Below are positions 22,836 to 25,944 of a stretch of 25,944 bases of DNA, one piece after another; position 1 is the stretch's first letter, and each line of letters starts with the position of its first letter. Below the pieces are notes generated by a model. That model had not been told where the DNA came from. It did no database searches and saw only the letters and a program-made list of their open reading frames with translations. Where the stretch lies: contig CAYVMN010000036.1 in assembly GCA_964452575.1 (NCBI GenBank), forward strand, positions 1 through 25,944, written 5' to 3'. A program made the translations under genes and the position numbers. This stretch comes from CAYVMN01 sp964452575. Lineage in GTDB: Bacteria > Desulfobacterota > DSM-4660 > Desulfatiglandales > Desulfatiglandaceae.

Positions 22836-24848
22836 CTATACATCTCCCATCCCATTGCCGTTCATTACTTGATCGCCCACTCTCTTTACTTCCAAACGTT
22901 CGAGGACGTCTTTCACTCTGCCGCTCTTATCAAAATGAAGGGAATAGCAAGGGATTTCACGGACTACCTTTTCTACCAGCGAAAGCATTTTTTCCCACCA
23001 GTCGGCGGTTACAAAGGGCTTTATCAGACAAGCCAGAAGTCTTGTGATGATTATTCTTCTATTTTCAAGGGGCAAAAGACGATTTTCGTTTGCGTGTTGC
23101 AAAAACATAATAGCCCTCAAGGGTGCGGAATTCGCCGATACATCAGACACCTCGCCATTGCTCCAGTTGCCATGAATCCTAAATCCCTCCGGCCACCTCC
23201 TCACGATCATCCTGTCATCACACAGGATCTCAGCCTTATCCTTCAACATCTTTACTATAGTGGACTTGCCTGCATCCGAGTGTCCCACAAAAAGGAGGCC
23301 TTTACCATCCAAAATTACCCCGCTGGCATGAAAATAGCAGCCCTCTCTGTCGGCCAGGACTCGGGATAAGAGGATTTGGTCGGTAGCAAACATCGTGAGC
23401 GATCCCAAACCACGGTCAAGGTAGTCCTGCTTTCTGAAGTTATCGTTATAGATTTCGACTCTCGTGTGGTCATGGCTGAAAACGGCCACCAGATAGGCAT
23501 CTTTGTCTTCCATTCCATGATAAATCCCCTTGTATATCCAGGAATTTCCTTTTCTGTAGATAGCCCATGGTATTTTCCTATAAACCTCCTCCCCCAGATC
23601 CCGGCCGTCCAGATCCGGCAGGGAAAAGTGGTGTCTTATGCTGATTGTGTCCTCTCCTGGTCCATTCACCTTGAAGAGCTTGAACTTGGAAGGAAAAGTC
23701 GCCTCTGATATAGGGAGGTCGGATTCTACTTGGATCGTAATCCCTGCAACTTCAAAATAGATCCGGTGGTTTTTCTGCCAGTTATCTTTGAATTTCTTGT
23801 TTTCCCGGGCCAATGCACAGAGATATTCAACCTTGGCCGGGAACCTCCGGTGTTCTAGATACGCATAGGAAGGACACAATCCACAATCACCCTTCAAATC
23901 GCATGCACCACAATTTTCCAGGTATTCTTTTCCGCCTCTAACCCTGTCTGCCAGAGATGGGATAAATACCTCCCAGCATTCCTTGAAATTTCCTCTCCTA
24001 AGATCATAGCGAAGAGCCGGGTCCTGGATATATTGACAAAATGTCATCTGACCGTAAGGATCTATATGAAAGGACCGTCCTCTAGTTATGCAGGTAGCGA
24101 AAAGGCGGTCGTCTTCCTTTTGAAGATGGCACATGTAGACTTCTTCTTTTTCCAGCCACTCGTCGAAAGATAAATCAGGGGGGTCAAGATTGACTACCTC
24201 TTCGGGGGAGAGTCTCTGGCCTTTTATCTCTTCATTTCTCTTGGGGTCGCCACAGGCCGAAAGATAGAGCCACGCTGCCCCTAGTTTCCAAAAACGACTC
24301 TGAGATTCTGCAAGTCGGATCATTTCATCAAGCTGAAAATAGTTATCCCTCATAGGAATGAGCTGCACCATGAAGCTTACTCCGGCCTCCTTCAGATAAG
24401 ACATCCCTTGCATAGCAGCCTCAAATGAGCCAGGGTTTCTTGTTATATGGTCATGCACCTCTGAACTGGCGCCATAAAGGGCAACCATTTTCACTCCTTT
24501 TCTCTTCATCAGTCCGGCGATTTCAGGAGTGATTAGGGTGCCATTGGTGTTGATTGAATACGTGGCCGATTTTCTCGTAATATAGTCGAAAATGTCAGCA
24601 AAATCGGGTCTTAGCATGGGTTCGCCCCCAGAGATGCTCCAGCGGCGGCAACCCATCTTCCTGGCCTCATCCACTATTTCTGTTATCTCATCAAAGGTGA
24701 GTTCCTTCTCCTTTTCTGGTGACCCGGCAGGGATATTGATCCAGCAGTGGCGACAGTTGTTGTTGCACCTGTAAGTGAGATCCAGACTCCCCTCAAGAGG
24801 AAGACGGGAGAGGTCCATCACTTTTTTTACTTTCAAATATTCTGGCAT
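22836..24848 (-). CDS. Radical SAM/SPASM - HprK-like kinase fusion protein
   Basis: A 670-residue two-enzyme fusion. Residues 1-370 are a radical SAM/SPASM enzyme with CNNNCRHC (Cys28, Cys32, Cys35), SGGEPMLR, and auxiliary cluster Cys in CGACDLKGDCGLCP. Residues 370-660 are an HPr-kinase-like domain with HASGV, then the P-loop GHSDAGKST (522-530) and CDDRM as the next acidic strand. In paeninodin-type lasso clusters a free-standing HprK-like enzyme phosphorylates the C-terminal Ser of the precursor. The peptide at 17786 ends in Ser. It is the first gene of the operon; GGTGA lies 7 nt before its ATG. The fusion itself is clear; peptide phosphorylation is inferred. Confidence 0.92.
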   Translation of the reverse strand: MPEYLKVKKVMDLSRLPLEGSLDLTYRCNNNCRHCWINIPAGSPEKEKELTFDEITEIVDEARKMGCRRWSISGGEPMLRPDFADIFDYITRKSATYSINTNGTLITPEIAGLMKRKGVKMVALYGASSEVHDHITRNPGSFEAAMQGMSYLKEAGVSFMVQLIPMRDNYFQLDEMIRLAESQSRFWKLGAAWLYLSACGDPKRNEEIKGQRLSPEEVVNLDPPDLSFDEWLEKEEVYMCHLQKEDDRLFATCITRGRSFHIDPYGQMTFCQYIQDPALRYDLRRGNFKECWEVFIPSLADRVRGGKEYLENCGACDLKGDCGLCPSYAYLEHRRFPAKVEYLCALARENKKFKDNWQKNHRIYFEVAGITIQVESDLPISEATFPSKFKLFKVNGPGEDTISIRHHFSLPDLDGRDLGEEVYRKIPWAIYRKGNSWIYKGIYHGMEDKDAYLVAVFSHDHTRVEIYNDNFRKQDYLDRGLGSLTMFATDQILLSRVLADREGCYFHASGVILDGKGLLFVGHSDAGKSTIVKMLKDKAEILCDDRMIVRRWPEGFRIHGNWSNGEVSDVSANSAPLRAIMFLQHANENRLLPLENRRIIITRLLACLIKPFVTADWWEKMLSLVEKVVREIPCYSLHFDKSGRVKDVLERLEVKRVGDQVMNGNGMGDV

Positions 24849-24915
24849 ATGTAAATCACCGGCATCTCTGACCAGAATAATTCCTATCTTTCTTAATGTT
24901 TTATGATGATATAAG

Positions 24916-24945
24916 ATACTACAAAAACGGTTTAGGAAAAAGCAA
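24916..24945 (-). promoter_or_regulatory. Possible promoter of the radical SAM operon
   Basis: Minus-strand TTGCTT and TAGTAT are spaced by 18 nt, about 70 nt upstream of the fusion gene, in an AT-rich stretch. The match is weak; alternatives nearby are equally poor. The rest of 24849-25054 shows no gene. Confidence 0.3.
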
Positions 24946-25054
24946 GAAAGCGAGGTATCTCCTCTCTGTAAGTGTAAACCTGCATTTCAAGCCTCCTAGG
25001 TGGAGATCTTGAAATTATTTGGGGCCGTCTTCGGTTTTTGATCCAGGCGGGGGA

Positions 25055-25366
25055 TTATGAAGAAGGGGCATTCTTCTTGAGGGCTTTGAGCTCGTCAGCA
25101 TCAAAAATGAGGCTTCTACCCATGGTTTTGTGTTTTAATCTACCAGACTTTACCCATCTCCGGAGCGTGATTTCTGCTACCTCCAGATATTCGGCGGCCT
25201 CTTTGAGGGTGAATGGCGCCTGCCTGATTTCGTCAAATACTTCATCGTGTTTGTATAAATCCTTCTCAAAGCCTTTCCTTGCGATCACCGCGAATAGTTT
25301 TTCCCTTTCCTTCAGCGGCATCTCTAGAAGATCATTATAAACTTTTTCTGCAGTTATCATATTCAT
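25055..25366 (-). CDS. HTH (excisionase/MerR-type) antitoxin-like protein
   Basis: A 103-residue protein. The N-terminal helical part (MPLKEREKLFAVIARKG) is followed by a winged HTH at about residues 52-90: FTLKEAAEYLEVAEITLRRWV, then GRSLIFDADELKALKK. This HTH_17 layout is seen in antitoxins paired with RelE/ParE-like toxins. Its ATG overlaps the stop of a decayed RelE-like frame as ATGA, the usual coupling in such pairs. A fragment of a related gene lies at 12643. It may now be an orphan DNA-binding protein, as its toxin is internally deleted. Confidence 0.8.
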   Translation of the reverse strand: MNMITAEKVYNDLLEMPLKEREKLFAVIARKGFEKDLYKHDEVFDEIRQAPFTLKEAAEYLEVAEITLRRWVKSGRLKHKTMGRSLIFDADELKALKKNAPSS

Positions 25367-25536
25367 TCGACCTCCCTTAAGTATCTCTTGAGATCACGAC
25401 AAAAATTCTCATGAGGACCGATCATATAAGACACTATATTAGACTCCGTTACTCGATATGCAATCAAAAGCGCCTGCAACTTGAAGGTGAATTTGCTCTG
25501 CGTTGGCTGCTTGATAATTTTGACCTCTTGACAAAG
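25363..25536 (-). pseudogene. Internally deleted RelE/ParE-like toxin
   Basis: A frame without a good start codon reads VKIIKQPT, like the start of RelE/ParE toxins, and joins directly to a typical toxin end: LIAYRVTESNIVSYMIGPHENF then RDLKRYLRE. About 40-50 residues expected between are missing. The HENF-x-RDLKR ending is characteristic as I recall it. It is coupled to the HTH gene by an ATGA overlap. Confidence 0.6.
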
Positions 25537-25556
25537 TTAACATATTTGTATATTTT
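25528..25556 (+). promoter_or_regulatory. Promoter of the HigB-like/XRE module
   Basis: TTGACA (25528-25533) is followed by TATTTT (25551-25556) at 17 nt; TATATT at 15 nt is an alternative. It lies 6 nt before the ATG of the toxin stump. Confidence 0.45.
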
Positions 25557-25562
25557 TAAGCA

Positions 25563-25664
25563 ATGAAAACTATCTCATTCTATCGGACCGTATCAGGGAA
25601 ATGCCCTGTTGAAGAGCACCTTGATAGTCTGACAGACGAACAGGTGACCAAAATATCGAGGTAA
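25563..25664 (+). pseudogene. N-terminal stump of a HigB/Gp49-like toxin
   Basis: The 33-codon frame MKTISFYRTVSGKCPVEE continues to DSLTDEQVTKIS and then stops. This is the characteristic N terminus of the Gp49/HigB-like RelE toxins, normally about 110 residues. The rest of the toxin is gone, yet the antitoxin starts only 4 nt later, so an internal deletion is likely. Confidence 0.65.
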
Positions 25665-25668
25665 ACAG

Positions 25669-25944
25669 ATGGACGATCTGGACAAATATATCGAAAAACG
25701 AAAAAAGCTCAGCCCCAAATTCGCCAAAGATTTTGACAGTGGATATGAGCAATTTAAAATTGGTGTTCTTTTGAAACAGGCAAGAATCGAAGCCGGCTTT
25801 ACTCAGGAGCAGGTTGCGGACAAATTGCGTACCAAGAAATCCGCCATCTCCCGAATTGAAAATCATGCAGAAGACATTCGCCTTTCAACATCAGACAATT
25901 CCAGCCGCAATTTTCGGACATTTTACGTACTGAAGATAATTTCG
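25669..25944 (+). CDS. XRE-family antitoxin (HigA-like), incomplete at window end
   Basis: At least 92 codons from ATG with no stop before the window ends. The conserved start MDDLDKYIEKRKK is followed by an HTH (about residues 34-65: IGVLLKQARIEAGFTQEQVADKL...KKSAISRIENHAEDIRLST). This is the antitoxin normally paired with Gp49/HigB-like toxins; it represses its own operon and neutralises the toxin. After RLST the sequence departs from the family's usual LEKFA-type ending (Ser-Asp-Asn-Ser-Ser-Arg), which may indicate a frameshift or replaced tail. Confidence 0.75.
   Translation, partial: MDDLDKYIEKRKKLSPKFAKDFDSGYEQFKIGVLLKQARIEAGFTQEQVADKLRTKKSAISRIENHAEDIRLSTSDNSSRNFRTFYVLKIIS

Noticed and set aside
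25570..25866. 98-codon minus-strand frame at the window end
   Set aside because: It is antisense to the HigB-like stump and XRE antitoxin, whose family signatures are clear.

Overview
The window looks like a chromosomal segment of an anaerobic deltaproteobacterium (Desulfobacterota-like). This is inferred from gene content: a TRAP transporter paired with an acyl-CoA ligase, a lexA/imuB/dnaE2 cassette, and a radical-SAM peptide-maturation locus, in mid-GC DNA with almost all genes on the minus strand. There is no rRNA, tRNA or CRISPR array.

From right to left in transcription order, the layout is as follows. (1) 25.05-25.94 kb: a cluster of toxin-antitoxin remnants. It holds an internally deleted RelE-like toxin coupled to an intact HTH antitoxin-like gene (minus strand), and divergently a 33-codon stump of a HigB/Gp49-like toxin followed by its XRE antitoxin, which runs off the window. 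(2) 16.8-24.85 kb: the most interesting region, a minus-strand locus that I read as a RiPP (ribosomally made, modified peptide) biosynthetic cluster. It contains a radical SAM/SPASM protein fused to an HprK-like kinase domain, a second radical SAM/SPASM protein, a PqqD-like leader-binding protein, a COG2108-like radical SAM protein, a SipW-type S26 peptidase, a third radical SAM/SPASM protein, a short Cys-rich precursor peptide with its own promoter, and a sulfotransferase. A nucleotidyltransferase at 14.1-15.2 kb may be an outlying member. (3) 12.4-16.7 kb: two AAA/DUF4143 ATPases on opposite strands flank the nucleotidyltransferase, next to PIN-domain and HTH gene fragments.

(4) 7.3-12.35 kb: an SOS mutagenesis cassette, lexA - imuB-like - dnaE2-like. 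A clear sigma70-type promoter precedes lexA, with a palindrome in its spacer that is a good LexA operator candidate. The ImuB-like protein lacks the Y-family catalytic carboxylates but keeps a beta-clamp motif. Degenerate GCCTTG/GCCTAA repeats sit at the three gene boundaries. (5) 6.47-7.15 kb: a twice-frameshifted, truncated remnant of a type IIG/ISP-like restriction-modification gene. (6) 0.14-6.43 kb: an SDR dehydrogenase, then a TRAP transporter operon (dctP, dctQ, dctM) continuing into an acyl-CoA synthetase and a small membrane protein. It has a promoter, an internal hairpin after dctP and a terminator at the end, and fits uptake and CoA-activation of an organic acid.

Proposed working of the RiPP locus (inference): the PqqD-like protein binds the W-x-x-P-x-L leader motif. 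The SPASM radical SAM enzymes crosslink the four-cysteine core. The HprK-like domain may phosphorylate a Ser (the peptide ends in Ser). The S26 peptidase removes the leader. Sulfotransferase and nucleotidyltransferase are possible further tailoring enzymes. No dedicated exporter is visible in the window.
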